Part shown: in pieces, positions 42,888 to 52,005 of the stretch
Layout: the number at the start of each line of letters is the position of its first letter
How positions within the stretch are numbered: position 1 is the first letter of the stretch
Source of the DNA: Pseudomonas sp. BCA17
GTDB taxonomy: Bacteria > Pseudomonadota > Gammaproteobacteria > Pseudomonadales > Pseudomonadaceae
Assembly: GCF_004519405.1 (NCBI RefSeq)
Contig: NZ_SGWI01000001.1
Span: 1,612,001 to 1,676,000, forward strand
Direction: 5' to 3'
DNA: 64,000 nucleotides
The notes under the pieces: model-generated
Databases searched by the model: none
What the model saw: only the letters and a program-made list of their open reading frames with translations
Told to the model about the DNA's origin: nothing
Program-made: the position numbers and the translations under genes

Positions 42888-44168
42888 ATGCGCGCTCCAA
42901 CCCTGCTCTCGCTTTGGCTGGTCAGCACCTGTAATAGCGTGCTGGCGGCCGGTTTTCTCGACGACTCAAGCCTCGATGTGCTTAGCCGTAACTTCTACCT
43001 CGACAACAGACAACGCACCGCTGCAAGCAAGCCGCACAAGGAGGAATGGGCGCAAGGCTTTATCGCCAACTTCGCCTCGGGTTTTACCCCAGGCACGATC
43101 GGCCTTGGTGTTGATGCCCATGCCTTTGTCGGTTTGAAACTCGACGGTGGCAAAGGTCATTCCGGCACCGGCCTGCTGCCGGTGGACAGCAACGGCCGCA
43201 GTGAACGAAACGACTCAAGCGCTGGCGGTGCCCTCAAGCTGCGCACCTCGAAAACGACCCTGTCGGTGGGTGAGATGACCGTCGAGACCCCGGTATTCGA
43301 CACCTCCGACAAACGCCTGCAACCCGAATACGCCACCGGACTGTTGCTGGACAGCCACGAAATCGACGACCTGCACTGGCAGGCGGGCCACTTCACTGCG
43401 TTCAAGAATCAGGATGCGTCGACCAGCCGCGGTGATTTCAATGGCTACGGCGCCAGCACCCGCAGCGGCGCCATCGACTTTCTCGGCGGGCAGTTCTTCG
43501 AAGGCAAGCCGCTGGGTGGCGCGCTGTACGCGTCGCAACTGAGCGACACGTGGCGCCAGTACTACGCCAACCTGCATGGGGCACCCGCTGGCTGGTTGCT
43601 TGACGGCAATATCTACCGCACCGAGGACCAGGGCCGCGCCGTCGCGGGCGCCATCGCCAACACCGCCTACAGCCTCGCCGGCAAATACAGCTTTGCTGCG
43701 CAATCGGTGACCCTGGCGTATCAGAAGATCAACGGCAACACCCCCTTCGACTTTGTCGGCGGTGACTCCATCTACCTGGCCAACTCCATCAAATACGCCG
43801 ACTTCAACGGCCCCGGCGAAAGGTCCTGGCAAGTGCGCTATGACCTGAATCTCGCCACCTTCGGCGTCCCCGGCTTGAAGTTCATGACCCGCTACGTCAC
43901 CGGTCGAGGTATAGACGGCACCCATGCGCCCCAAGGCGGCGCCTACAACCCATTCGACGCCGGCAGCGGTGAATACCAACCCCAGCAAGGGCGTGGCGGC
44001 AAACACTGGGAGCGCGATATCGACCTGCATTACGTGGTGCAATCCGGCCCGGCCAAAGACTTGTCGGTGCAGCTGTCCCATGTCAGCCATCGCGCCAACG
44101 CCGCCCAGGCGGGGGATGATATCGACCGGGTATACGTCGTGATCGAATACCCGTTGAAACTGCGCTAA
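42888..44168 (+). CDS. OprD family outer-membrane porin
   Basis: A 426-residue protein with a signal peptide (LLSLWLVSTCNSVLAA). GFLDDSSLDVLSRNFYLDN, EEWAQGFIANFASGFTPG and FVGLKLDGGKGHSGTGLLP are OprD hallmarks, and the chain ends in a beta strand (YVVIEYPLKLR). OprD-type channels take up basic amino acids, aromatic acids or small peptides; which one is not readable here. TTGAGG before the ATG serves as ribosome site. Its stop overlaps that of the convergent MFS gene by 3 bases. Confidence 0.92.
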   Translation: MRAPTLLSLWLVSTCNSVLAAGFLDDSSLDVLSRNFYLDNRQRTAASKPHKEEWAQGFIANFASGFTPGTIGLGVDAHAFVGLKLDGGKGHSGTGLLPVDSNGRSERNDSSAGGALKLRTSKTTLSVGEMTVETPVFDTSDKRLQPEYATGLLLDSHEIDDLHWQAGHFTAFKNQDASTSRGDFNGYGASTRSGAIDFLGGQFFEGKPLGGALYASQLSDTWRQYYANLHGAPAGWLLDGNIYRTEDQGRAVAGAIANTAYSLAGKYSFAAQSVTLAYQKINGNTPFDFVGGDSIYLANSIKYADFNGPGERSWQVRYDLNLATFGVPGLKFMTRYVTGRGIDGTHAPQGGAYNPFDAGSGEYQPQQGRGGKHWERDIDLHYVVQSGPAKDLSVQLSHVSHRANAAQAGDDIDRVYVVIEYPLKLR

Positions 44169-45745
44169 CCCTGGAGGAAATGACGAATACCAATCGCCAC
44201 ACCCGCGGTCTGATAACGCCGCGCCGTCGCTTCGATCTTCAACTCGGCGCGTGTCACGCGCTGGTGATGGCGCAAGTGGCCGACCCAGGATTCGTCGTAG
44301 AACACCTCACACCAGCGGCGCGGGTTTTCAGTGTCTTGCACCAGCCCCCAGGAAAACGAGCCATTGCGCTGGCGCATGCGGCGAACGGCACGCATGGCCT
44401 GGGTAAAGCCCTGGGAGTACTGCGGGTCGATGTCGTACTCCAGCATGACCATCACCGGGCCGCGGTCAACGTCCTGCCCTTGTGCCAGCAACGGCTGCGG
44501 CCAATGCAAGGACGGTGCGAGGTCTTCGGCCTTGCGTTGCGGCAAGGCCACACGCCAGGTCAGCCATACACCCATTACCAGCATCGAACCGGCAACGCTC
44601 AAGGCCAGGCTCATGGAGCTGTGGCTGGCCACCCACCCCCAAAGCAAGCCGCCAACGGCCATGGAACCGAAGAACATCAAGATATACACCGCCAGCGCAC
44701 GGGCCCGCACCCAGGCCGGTACCGAGGTCTGCGCCGCCACCTGGAAGCTGGACAGTACCGCGATCCACGCCGCGCCACTGATCAGCATCACCGGGATCAA
44801 CACATAGAACTCGCGCACCCAGGCCAGGGCAAACAGCACCAGCGCATAGACCACACTGGCAATCGCCACCAACTTGTCCACCGCCAGCATCTGGCGCAAC
44901 CGTGGCAGCCCCATTGCCCCCAGCACCGCGCCCACGCCGACACTGCCCAACAACACCCCAAACTGCGCCGCACTGCCGTGCAGTTCTGCACGCACAATCA
45001 ATGGCAGCAGCGACATCCCGGCACTGGCACCAAAAAAGAACGCCAGCGTACGCGTCAATACCCGTTGTAGCGGGCGCGAGCTACGTGCATAGCGCCAGCC
45101 CACCCGTATCGCACCGAACATCCGCTCCGCCGGCAGCACGGCTACCTGCACGTCACGCCGCCACATCAGCAATGCCGAAATCACCGCCAGAAAAGACAAC
45201 GCATTCACGGCAAACGTAGCCCACGGCCCCACCAGGCTCACCAGCACCCCGGCAATCGCCGGGCCCACCGCACGGGCGAGGTTGGTGCCGACGCTGCTCA
45301 GGGCGATGGCCGACGGCACCTCGTCAGCCGGCACCAGTTCAGGCGTCAGCGCCGACCACGCGGGCATCATCAACGCCGTGCCGACGCCCATGCCCAGGGT
45401 CAACAGCAATAACAGCGGCACAGTCATCAAGCCGACCAGGGTCAGCACCGCCAGTAGCAACGCCACCGCGGCCATCCAGGCTTGCACCATCAACAGGTAT
45501 CGACGTCTGTCGACGATATCCGCCAGGGCACCGGCAGGCAGCGCCAACAGGAACATCGGCGCGGCGCTGGCCACTTGCACCAGGGCAACGGTCATCGGAT
45601 TGGCCGACAACGAGGTCATCAACCAACCGGCGCCGACCTCGTGCATCCAGGTGCCGATGTTCGAAGCGATGCTGGCGAGCCATAGCCCGCGGAAGATCGA
45701 GTATTTCAACGGGCTCCACGGAGAGAGGACAGTGGCGGTTGTCAT
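44165..45745 (-). CDS. MFS_3-type transporter with soluble C-terminal domain
   Basis: A 526-residue protein. Residues ~1-410 form an EntS-like major facilitator (IASNIGTWMHEVGAGWLM, LPAGALADIVDRRRYLL, VGVGAVLGAMGLPRLR). The last ~100 residues are soluble and resemble a ferredoxin-like alpha+beta domain (VMVMLEYDIDPQYSQGFTQA, GLVQDTENPRRWCEVFYDES). This two-part layout is known for the MFS_3 family. Start MTTATVLSPWSPL; 32 upstream codons overlap a terminator and are rejected. Substrate unknown. Confidence 0.87.
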   Translation of the reverse strand: MTTATVLSPWSPLKYSIFRGLWLASIASNIGTWMHEVGAGWLMTSLSANPMTVALVQVASAAPMFLLALPAGALADIVDRRRYLLMVQAWMAAVALLLAVLTLVGLMTVPLLLLLTLGMGVGTALMMPAWSALTPELVPADEVPSAIALSSVGTNLARAVGPAIAGVLVSLVGPWATFAVNALSFLAVISALLMWRRDVQVAVLPAERMFGAIRVGWRYARSSRPLQRVLTRTLAFFFGASAGMSLLPLIVRAELHGSAAQFGVLLGSVGVGAVLGAMGLPRLRQMLAVDKLVAIASVVYALVLFALAWVREFYVLIPVMLISGAAWIAVLSSFQVAAQTSVPAWVRARALAVYILMFFGSMAVGGLLWGWVASHSSMSLALSVAGSMLVMGVWLTWRVALPQRKAEDLAPSLHWPQPLLAQGQDVDRGPVMVMLEYDIDPQYSQGFTQAMRAVRRMRQRNGSFSWGLVQDTENPRRWCEVFYDESWVGHLRHHQRVTRAELKIEATARRYQTAGVAIGIRHFLQG

Positions 45746-45771
45746 GGTGTTGGCCTGTTCGAAAAAAATGG

Positions 45772-45803
45772 CAAAAAAAGCCACAGCCCAAGGGCTGTGG
45801 CCT
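45772..45803 (-). terminator. Rho-independent terminator of the isochorismatase-like gene
   Basis: GCCACAGCCC and GGGCTGTGGC (45780-45789, 45792-45801) pair perfectly; on the minus strand a run of seven T follows. Lies 10 bp after the ycaC-like stop. Confidence 0.9.
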
Positions 45804-45812
45804 CCAACAGGT

Positions 45813-46457
45813 TTACTTGACCTGACGCTGTGGTGCGCCATGCACCATGGTGTAGGCGTAATCCACGCCCATGCCGTAGGCGCCGCTGTGGTCGCGAACC
45901 AGGTCCATCACTGCGTCGTAGGTTTCTTTGTGAGCCCAGTCACGCTGGTACTCAAGCAGCACTTGTTGCCAGGTCACCGGCACCGCACCGGCCTGGATCA
46001 TGCGTTGGATCGACATGTCGTGGGCTTCCTTGGTGGTACCACCCGAAGCATCCGTGACGATGTACACCTCGTAGCCTTCGGCCAGCGCTTCCAAGGCCGG
46101 GAAGTTCAGGCAGACCTCGGTCCACAGCGCGGCCATGATCAGTTTCTTGCGGCCGGTGGCTTTGACCGCGGCGACCAGCGCCTTGTCCTCCCAAGAGTTC
46201 ATCGAAGTGCGCTCGATCGGCTGCTGGTCGGGGAACACGCTGAGCAGTTCCGGCCAGATGTAGCCGCTGAAGCTTTTGGTTTCCACGGAGGTAAAGATGG
46301 TCGGCACGTTGAAAATCTTGGCTGCCTTGGCCAGCGCAACGGTGTTGTTCTTCAGGGTCTGACGGTCGATGGACTGCACGCCGAAGGACATTTGTGGCTG
46401 ATGGTCGATCAGGATCAGGGTGGAGTTGCTTGGGTTGAGCAGTTCGCGAATAGACAT
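45813..46457 (-). CDS. ycaC: YcaC-type isochorismatase-like hydrolase
   Basis: A 214-residue cysteine hydrolase. The catalytic set is visible: Asp in LILIDHQPQMSF (~residue 18), Lys in ATGRKKLIMA and Cys in ALWTEVCLNFPALEAL (~118), plus the cis-peptide region. LDHQ/IDHQPQMSFGVQSIDRQ and the C-terminal YGMGVDYAYTMV match YcaC of unknown natural substrate. Divergent from a LysR gene 141 bp away, so probably controlled by it. The upstream GGGAAAACACC gives a usable ribosome site. Confidence 0.87.
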   Translation of the reverse strand: MSIRELLNPSNSTLILIDHQPQMSFGVQSIDRQTLKNNTVALAKAAKIFNVPTIFTSVETKSFSGYIWPELLSVFPDQQPIERTSMNSWEDKALVAAVKATGRKKLIMAALWTEVCLNFPALEALAEGYEVYIVTDASGGTTKEAHDMSIQRMIQAGAVPVTWQQVLLEYQRDWAHKETYDAVMDLVRDHSGAYGMGVDYAYTMVHGAPQRQVK

Positions 46458-46598
46458 GGTGTTTTCCCTTTAGTGGCTTGACGTTGGTTTTCTGGTGCTT
46501 CCAGCGTTGCTGGCGGCTTGGAAGTAACTTTACGGGCTAGCCAATATCGGAACAATTACCTAAAATACGGATTCATTGATTCTAAAAAAGGGACAATC

Positions 46599-47504
46599 AT
46601 GGATCGTATCGAATGCATGCGTGCGTTCGTCGTCACCGTCGGCGAAAACGGCTTCGCCGCGGCTGCCCGCGCCATGGACGTGCCCCGTTCAAAAGTGAGT
46701 AAACAGATCCAGGCGCTGGAAGACGCCATCGGCGTGCAGTTGCTGCAACGCACCACCCGTAGCCTGCATTTGACCGAAGCCGGCGCCGAGTACTTTGAGG
46801 CGGCTCGGGAAGTGATAGCTGCGCTGGACGAAGCCGAGCAGCGCGCCCGCGACGGGATTGGGGAGTTGCGCGGCGTATTGCGGGTGAATGCGCCGATGTC
46901 GTTCGGCCTGCATCGGCTGGGGCGGCTGATTCCGCTGTTCCATGAACAGCATCCGCACATCGAGCTGCAACTGGTGCTCAGCGACCAACAGGTGGACCCG
47001 GTGCGCGGAGGCTTCGACGTGACCATCCGCATTGCCAGCCTGCCGGACTCCACCATGATCGCCCGCCAGTTGGCGCCCGCGCCACGCATCATGGTGGCTT
47101 CGCCGGCTTATCTCGAGCGTGCGGGCATCCCACAGGTCCCCCACGACCTGCGTCAGCATCAATGCCTGAACTATGGCTACCTGCAAAGCGGCGTGAGCCT
47201 GCAAATGAGCAACGGCAAGGACACCCAGCGCGTCAACGTCACCGGGCCGCTGCACGCCAACAACGGTGACCTGCTGGCCCAGGCGGCCGAAGCCGGAATG
47301 GGCATCGCGCTGCTGCCGGACTTCATCGTCGAAGACGCCCTGGCAAGCGGACGCCTGGTGCCGGTGCTCTGCGAATGGCACGCACCGGCGATCAGCGTGA
47401 ATGCGGTTTACTCCTCGGCGCGCCGGGTGCCGCAGAAGACGCGGGCCTTCATTGAGTTTTTGGTGAAGCAACTGGCGCAGCCGATCGCGCGCCCAGGCGA
47501 CTGA
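46599..47504 (+). CDS. LysR family regulator next to ycaC
   Basis: A 301-residue LysR protein. HTH: MDRIECMRAFVVTVGENGFA and VPRSKVSKQIQALEDAIGVQ. Substrate domain: LRVNAPMSFGLHRLGRLIPL onward, CrgA-like by eye. Divergent from the ycaC-like gene, its likely target. The ATG at 46599 follows AAGGGACAATC; the frame extends 27 codons upstream through AT-rich promoter DNA and is not used. Its last 56 bp overlap the convergent DMT transporter gene. Confidence 0.89.
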   Translation: MDRIECMRAFVVTVGENGFAAAARAMDVPRSKVSKQIQALEDAIGVQLLQRTTRSLHLTEAGAEYFEAAREVIAALDEAEQRARDGIGELRGVLRVNAPMSFGLHRLGRLIPLFHEQHPHIELQLVLSDQQVDPVRGGFDVTIRIASLPDSTMIARQLAPAPRIMVASPAYLERAGIPQVPHDLRQHQCLNYGYLQSGVSLQMSNGKDTQRVNVTGPLHANNGDLLAQAAEAGMGIALLPDFIVEDALASGRLVPVLCEWHAPAISVNAVYSSARRVPQKTRAFIEFLVKQLAQPIARPGD

Positions 47505-48330
47505 TCCACACCGCCCCCAGAATCACCAGGCCGCCCAGGGCCAAACGGCCCAGCGGTTCGTGCTGGTTCCAGATAAGCAGGTTCAGCAGCAGGCCCACCG
47601 GCACATGCAGGTTATTCACCACGGCAAGGGTGCCGCCATTGACCAGGCAAGCGCCCTTGTTCCACCAGTACATGCCCAGCGCGGTGCTGACCAACCCGAG
47701 GAACAACAGCACCCCCCACTGCAGCGGCGCTTGCGGCAGGAAGTCGGCCTTGCCGAACAGCAAGAACGCCGGCAACACCACCAGCAACGCGCCCAGGTAG
47801 AAATAACCGAAGCGCCGATAATGCGGTTGGTCGCTCGGGTAACGCGCCACCAGATGCTTGTACATCACTTGCCCGGCGGCATAGGTGAAGTTGGCCAACT
47901 GGAGCAGCAAAAAGCCCATGAAGAAGTTCGGTGTAATCTGATCGAAACGGATCACCGCTGCGCCGCACACCGCCACCAATGCGGCAATCAGCGCCCAGGG
48001 GTTGAAGCGCCGGTTGAGGGCATCTTCGATCAGAGTCACGTGCAACGGCGTGAGAATGGTGAATAGCAACACTTCCGGCACCGTGAGCACACGAAAGCTC
48101 AGGTACAGGCACACGTACGTCACGCCGAACTGCAATGCGCCGATCACCAGCATGCGGCGCATGAACGCAGGCTCCACCGAGCGCCAGCGCGTCAGCGGGA
48201 TGAATACCAGCCCGGCCAACAGCACGCGCACCAGCACGGCGAAGTAGCTGTCGACGTGGCCGGCGAGGTATTCGCCGATCAAGCTGAAGGAAAAAGCCTG
48301 AATCAAAGTGACAACCAGTAGATAACCCAT
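47449..48330 (-). CDS. EamA/DMT superfamily transporter (CarO-like)
   Basis: A 293-residue protein with ten hydrophobic segments in two EamA repeats (residues ~1-130 and 145-280). VDSYFAVLVRVLLAGLVFIP and PEVLLFTILTPLHVTLIEDA in the first repeat, and STALGMYWWNKGACLVNGGT in the second, are family-like. Probably exports a metabolite; substrate unknown. It overlaps the convergent LysR gene by 56 bp at the 3' ends, which encodes its hydrophilic tail (RLGARSAAPVASPKTQ). Confidence 0.87.
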   Translation of the reverse strand: MGYLLVVTLIQAFSFSLIGEYLAGHVDSYFAVLVRVLLAGLVFIPLTRWRSVEPAFMRRMLVIGALQFGVTYVCLYLSFRVLTVPEVLLFTILTPLHVTLIEDALNRRFNPWALIAALVAVCGAAVIRFDQITPNFFMGFLLLQLANFTYAAGQVMYKHLVARYPSDQPHYRRFGYFYLGALLVVLPAFLLFGKADFLPQAPLQWGVLLFLGLVSTALGMYWWNKGACLVNGGTLAVVNNLHVPVGLLLNLLIWNQHEPLGRLALGGLVILGAVWISRLGARSAAPVASPKTQ

Positions 48331-48392
48331 GCGCGCCTCGTTTCGAATGGGCGGGACATTAAAGGTTTTCGGCGCTTCATGAAACTCGGGGC

Positions 48393-48428
48393 AAAAAAAA
48401 CCCGACCTCGCTATAGCGGCAGTCGGGC
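48393..48428 (-). terminator. Rho-independent terminator of azoR
   Basis: CCCGAC and GTCGGG enclose a self-complementary CGCTATAGCG core; on the minus strand eight T follow. Lies about 105 bp beyond the azoreductase stop, and upstream of the DMT gene on the same strand. Confidence 0.8.
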
Positions 48429-48532
48429 AGGAGCACTCAGGAGCACAAGTGCAAAGGGAGGTTCGATACGCGTACTTGAAGGGTTGGCGTGGGGTTATAT
48501 AAACACCGCGCGATTATCTGACGATTAAAGGA

Positions 48533-49132
48533 TCACGCGACCTGAGCCAGTAACGCCTTGGCGTGGTTGATGCCCTTTTCCTGGAAATCACCGCTCAGGT
48601 TCACCCCTTCAGCGTGAATGAACGTCACGTCGTGAATTCCGATGAACGCCATGACCTGGCGCAAATACGGTTCCTGGTGATCAGACGTCGCGCCCGTATG
48701 AATGCCGCCCCGCGCCGTGAGCACGATGGCACGCTTGCCGGTCAGCAAGCCCTGGGGCCCGGTGGCGGTGTATTTGAAGGTCACGCCGGCGCGCAACACA
48801 TGATCCAGCCAGGCTTTGAGGGTGCTGGGGATGGCGAAGTTGTACATCGGCGCAGCCATTACCAGCACGTCGGCGGCGAGCAATTCGTCGGTCAATTCGT
48901 TGGAGCGATCCAGGGACGCCTGTTCGATGTCGTTGCGCTGTTCCACCGGTTTCATCCAGCCGCCGAGCAGGTTGGCGTCCAGGTGCGGAACAGGGTTGAG
49001 CGCCACGTCTCGCACGGTGATCTGGTCCGCCGGGTGCGCGGCCCGCCATTGGCTGATGAACTGTTGAGTCAGCTGACGGGAAATCGAATCCTGCTGGCGA
49101 GCGCTGCTTTCGATGATCAGAACATTGGACAT
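48533..49132 (-). CDS. azoR: FMN-dependent NADH azoreductase / quinone reductase
   Basis: A 199-residue flavodoxin-like protein. IIESSARQQDSISRQLTQQF (FMN phosphate site), MAAPMYNFAIPSTLKAWLDH and TARGGIHTGAT are AzoR signatures. It reduces azo dyes and quinones with two-electron transfer, giving protection from quinone stress. Length is that of the family. Stands alone, with a terminator downstream and a 150-bp gap upstream to a small secreted protein gene on the same strand. Confidence 0.92.
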   Translation of the reverse strand: MSNVLIIESSARQQDSISRQLTQQFISQWRAAHPADQITVRDVALNPVPHLDANLLGGWMKPVEQRNDIEQASLDRSNELTDELLAADVLVMAAPMYNFAIPSTLKAWLDHVLRAGVTFKYTATGPQGLLTGKRAIVLTARGGIHTGATSDHQEPYLRQVMAFIGIHDVTFIHAEGVNLSGDFQEKGINHAKALLAQVA

Positions 49133-49283
49133 GGCTATGTAGGCTCCATCTGTACTTGCTGTAAGTCGATGGAGAGAAGATTAAACAACGCCTATTCGAT
49201 AAAAAAGCGCAAAAAACTGCTATAACCCATCTATAAATTTGCTAATAAGCGGAGTATTGCCAAACTCCTGCTCCGCTGCCGGT

Positions 49284-49598
49284 TCATTTGGGAGCACAGG
49301 CCAGGGCAATACGCATTTTGATAATGGCGCGGTTGAACTTGACCGTCGTGTTGGTGCTTTTACCCGCCGGCACCGTAACCGTGCGACGACGCGGGGACTC
49401 CGGGCCGTTGGTAAAGGTCACCGAACAGACAGCGTCATTCGTGCCGTAGTTATTCAACTGGATCGAACTGATGTCGCCGTCGACGTCGGATGCGGTGTAA
49501 TCGACGCTCACGCCGTCAATCTTTTTAGTCACGTCGATCGGGTAGGCAAACGCGCTCATCGGCAGCAGCGCCAGCAACACACAACAGATTTTTTTCAT
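49284..49598 (-). CDS. Small secreted beta-rich protein, 104 residues
   Basis: Signal peptide MKKICCVLLALLPMSAFA, then a short domain of predicted beta strands (VDYTASDVDGDISSIQLNNY, CSVTFTNG, RRRTVTVPAGKSTNTTVKFN) with two Cys in the mature part that could form a disulfide. The layout resembles an immunoglobulin-like or pilin-chaperone-free small fold. I do not recognise the family. It is divergent from a LysR gene whose start is only 49 bp away, so the two may be regulated together. Confidence 0.75.
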   Translation of the reverse strand: MKKICCVLLALLPMSAFAYPIDVTKKIDGVSVDYTASDVDGDISSIQLNNYGTNDAVCSVTFTNGPESPRRRTVTVPAGKSTNTTVKFNRAIIKMRIALACAPK

Positions 49599-49647
49599 TC
49601 GGCAGTCTCCAATCAGGACCGCCAGCTTAGGACAACAGGAGCTCATC

Positions 49648-50571
49648 TTGAAAGCGCCCCGCGTTACCCTCGATCAATGGCGCACGCTGCAAGCCGTGGT
49701 CGACCATGGTGGCTTCGCCCAGGCGGCCGAAGCGCTGCACCGTTCGCAATCCTCGGTGAGCTACACCGTGGCGCGCATGCAAGACCAGCTCGGGGTGCCC
49801 TTGTTGCGCATCGACGGACGCAAGGCAGTGCTCACCGATGCCGGTGAAGTGCTGCTGCGCCGCTCCCGGCAACTGGTGAAAAACGCCAGCCAGCTGGAGG
49901 ACCTCGCCCACCATATGGAACAGGGTTGGGAAGCCGAAGTGCGGCTGGTGGTGGACGCCGCGTACCCCAACGCGCGCCTGGTGCGCGCGCTCACCGCGTT
50001 TATGCCGCAAAGCCGGGGCTGCCGCGTACGCCTGCGCGAAGAAGTGTTGTCGGGCGTGGAAGAGTTGTTGATCGATGGCATGGCTGACCTGGCCATCTGC
50101 GGGTTCATCATTCCAGGTTACCTGGGCACGGAAATGAGCGACGTGGAGTTCGTCGCCGTGGCCCACCCGGACCACTCGCTGCATCGCTTGAACCGCGAGT
50201 TGAGCTTCCACGACCTGGAGAGCCAGATGCAGGTGGTGATTCGCGACTCCGGGCGTCAGCAGCCGCGGGACGTCGGCTGGCTCGGCGCCGAACAGCGCTG
50301 GACCGTCGGCAGCTTGTCCACCGCCGCCACGTTCGTCAGCAGCGGCCTGGGCTTCGCGTGGCTGCCCCGGCACCTGATCGAACGCGAACTCAGGGAGGGC
50401 CTGCTCAAGCAGCTACCCTTGGAAAAAGGCGGCAGCCGCAACCCGACGTTCTACTTGTATTCAAACAAGGACAAACCCCTGGGGCCAGCCACGCAGATCC
50501 TCGTCGAACTGCTGCGCACCTTTGATACAGCCCCACTGGACGCCCCTTTCGCTGCCCCGCGGCAAGCCTGA
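49648..50571 (+). CDS. LysR family regulator (TTG start)
   Basis: A 307-residue LysR protein. HTH: VTLDQWRTLQAVVDHGGFAQ and SQSSVSYTVARMQDQLGVPL. Effector domain: VRLVVDAAYPNARLVRALTA onward. No ATG lies near the N-terminus; the TTG at 49648 with GGAG eight bases before it fits the family N-terminus. It is divergent from the 104-residue secreted protein gene and 14 bp ahead of an alpha/beta hydrolase gene on the same strand, so either could be a target. Confidence 0.87.
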   Translation: MKAPRVTLDQWRTLQAVVDHGGFAQAAEALHRSQSSVSYTVARMQDQLGVPLLRIDGRKAVLTDAGEVLLRRSRQLVKNASQLEDLAHHMEQGWEAEVRLVVDAAYPNARLVRALTAFMPQSRGCRVRLREEVLSGVEELLIDGMADLAICGFIIPGYLGTEMSDVEFVAVAHPDHSLHRLNRELSFHDLESQMQVVIRDSGRQQPRDVGWLGAEQRWTVGSLSTAATFVSSGLGFAWLPRHLIERELREGLLKQLPLEKGGSRNPTFYLYSNKDKPLGPATQILVELLRTFDTAPLDAPFAAPRQA

Positions 50572-50585
50572 AACGGAGTTTATGC

Positions 50586-51389
50586 ATGGCCTGGTTCGAC
50601 CACGAAGGATGCAGCCTGCACTACGAGGAATACGGTCACGGTACCCCCCTGATCCTGATCCACGGCCTGGGCTCCAGCAGCCAGGATTGGGAATTGCAGA
50701 TTCCGGTGCTGGCCAGGCACTACCGGTTGATCGTGGTGGATGTACGGGGTCATGGGCGCTCGGACAAACCCCGTGAACGCTACAGCATCTCAGGCTTCAC
50801 CTTCGACCTGATCGCCCTGATCGAACACCTGGACCTGCCGCCCGCCCATGTGGTGGGCTTGTCCATGGGCGGCATGATCGCCTTCCAACTGGCGGTGGAC
50901 GAACCCGGCCTGGTCAAGAGCCTGTGCATCGTCAACAGCGCGCCCGAGGTCAAGGTGCGCAGTGCCGATGATTATTGGCAGTGGGCCAAGCGCTGGAGCC
51001 TGGCGCGCCTGCTCAGCCTCGCGACCATCGGCAAGGCCCTCGGCGACCGGCTGTTCCCCAAACCGCACCAGGCCGACTTGCGCCGCAAGATGGCCGAGCG
51101 CTGGGCAAAAAACGACAAACGTGCTTATCTCGCCAGTTTCGACGCGATTGTGGGCTGGGGCGTGCAGGAACAACTTTCCAGGATTACCTGTCCAACCCTG
51201 GTCATCAGCGCCGACCACGACTACACCTCCGTGGCGCAAAAAGAAAACTATGTAAAACTGCTGCCCGATGCGCGTCTGGTGGTGATCGAGGATTCCCGCC
51301 ATGCCACGCCCTTGGATCAACCCGAAGTCTTTAACGCGACCTTGCTCGATTTTCTAAAGACAGTCGAAACCACTACCCAGGATCACTGA
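50586..51389 (+). CDS. Alpha/beta hydrolase
   Basis: A 267-residue hydrolase. Oxyanion-hole HGLGSSSQDW, nucleophile elbow GLSMGGMIAF (Ser ~94), acid in ISADHDYT and His in DSRHATPLDQPE form the usual triad. Resembles the carboxylesterase/3-oxoadipate-lactonase-like group; substrate unknown. Starts 14 bp after the LysR gene and ends 3 bp before the cyclophilin gene, so co-transcription is likely. The start has a GGAG site in AACGGAGTTT. Confidence 0.87.
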   Translation: MAWFDHEGCSLHYEEYGHGTPLILIHGLGSSSQDWELQIPVLARHYRLIVVDVRGHGRSDKPRERYSISGFTFDLIALIEHLDLPPAHVVGLSMGGMIAFQLAVDEPGLVKSLCIVNSAPEVKVRSADDYWQWAKRWSLARLLSLATIGKALGDRLFPKPHQADLRRKMAERWAKNDKRAYLASFDAIVGWGVQEQLSRITCPTLVISADHDYTSVAQKENYVKLLPDARLVVIEDSRHATPLDQPEVFNATLLDFLKTVETTTQDH

Positions 51390-51392
51390 CCC

Positions 51393-51956
51393 ATGTTGAA
51401 AAAAATCGCCTTCTTTACCGGCTCCGTTCTGTTCGCTGCCAACCTGATGGCCGCTGAACCCGCCAAGGCGCCCCACGTGCTGATCGATACCACCAACGGC
51501 CAGATCGAGATCGAACTGGACCCGGTCAAGGCGCCGATCAGTACCAAGAACTTCCTGGCCTACGTCGATAAGGGTTTCTACACCAACACGATTTTCCACC
51601 GTGTGATCCCGGGCTTCATGGTGCAGGGCGGCGGGTTCACTGCGCAGATGTCGCAGAAGCCTACCGACGCGCCGATCAAGAACGAAGCCAGCAATGGCCT
51701 GCATAACGTACGCGGCACCTTGTCCATGGCACGCACAAACGACCCGAACTCGGCCACCAGCCAATTCTTCATCAACGTGGCCGACAATGCCTTCCTCGAC
51801 CCGGGTCGTGACGCCGGCTACGCCGTGTTCGCCAAAGTCGTCAAAGGCATGGACGTGGTCGACATCATCGTCAACTCCCAGACCACCACCAAGCAAGGCA
51901 TGCAGAACGTGCCAATCGACCCTGTTGTGATCAAGTCGGCCAAGCGTATCGACTAA
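51393..51956 (+). CDS. ppiA: Periplasmic peptidyl-prolyl cis-trans isomerase (cyclophilin)
   Basis: A 187-residue protein: signal peptide [20 protein letters not shown], then a cyclophilin domain. The active-site segments [39 protein letters not shown] and the late GMDVVDIIV are intact. It speeds proline isomerisation during folding of exported proteins. The ATG is only 3 bp after the hydrolase stop. Followed by an imperfect GC-rich hairpin (about 51973-51997) without a T-run. Confidence 0.93.
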   Translation: MLKKIAFFTGSVLFAANLMAAEPAKAPHVLIDTTNGQIEIELDPVKAPISTKNFLAYVDKGFYTNTIFHRVIPGFMVQGGGFTAQMSQKPTDAPIKNEASNGLHNVRGTLSMARTNDPNSATSQFFINVADNAFLDPGRDAGYAVFAKVVKGMDVVDIIVNSQTTTKQGMQNVPIDPVVIKSAKRID

Positions 51957-52005
51957 GCTCAGCAGGCAGCTTCGCGCGTGGCCCACAAGGCCGCGCGCAC
52001 ATTTG

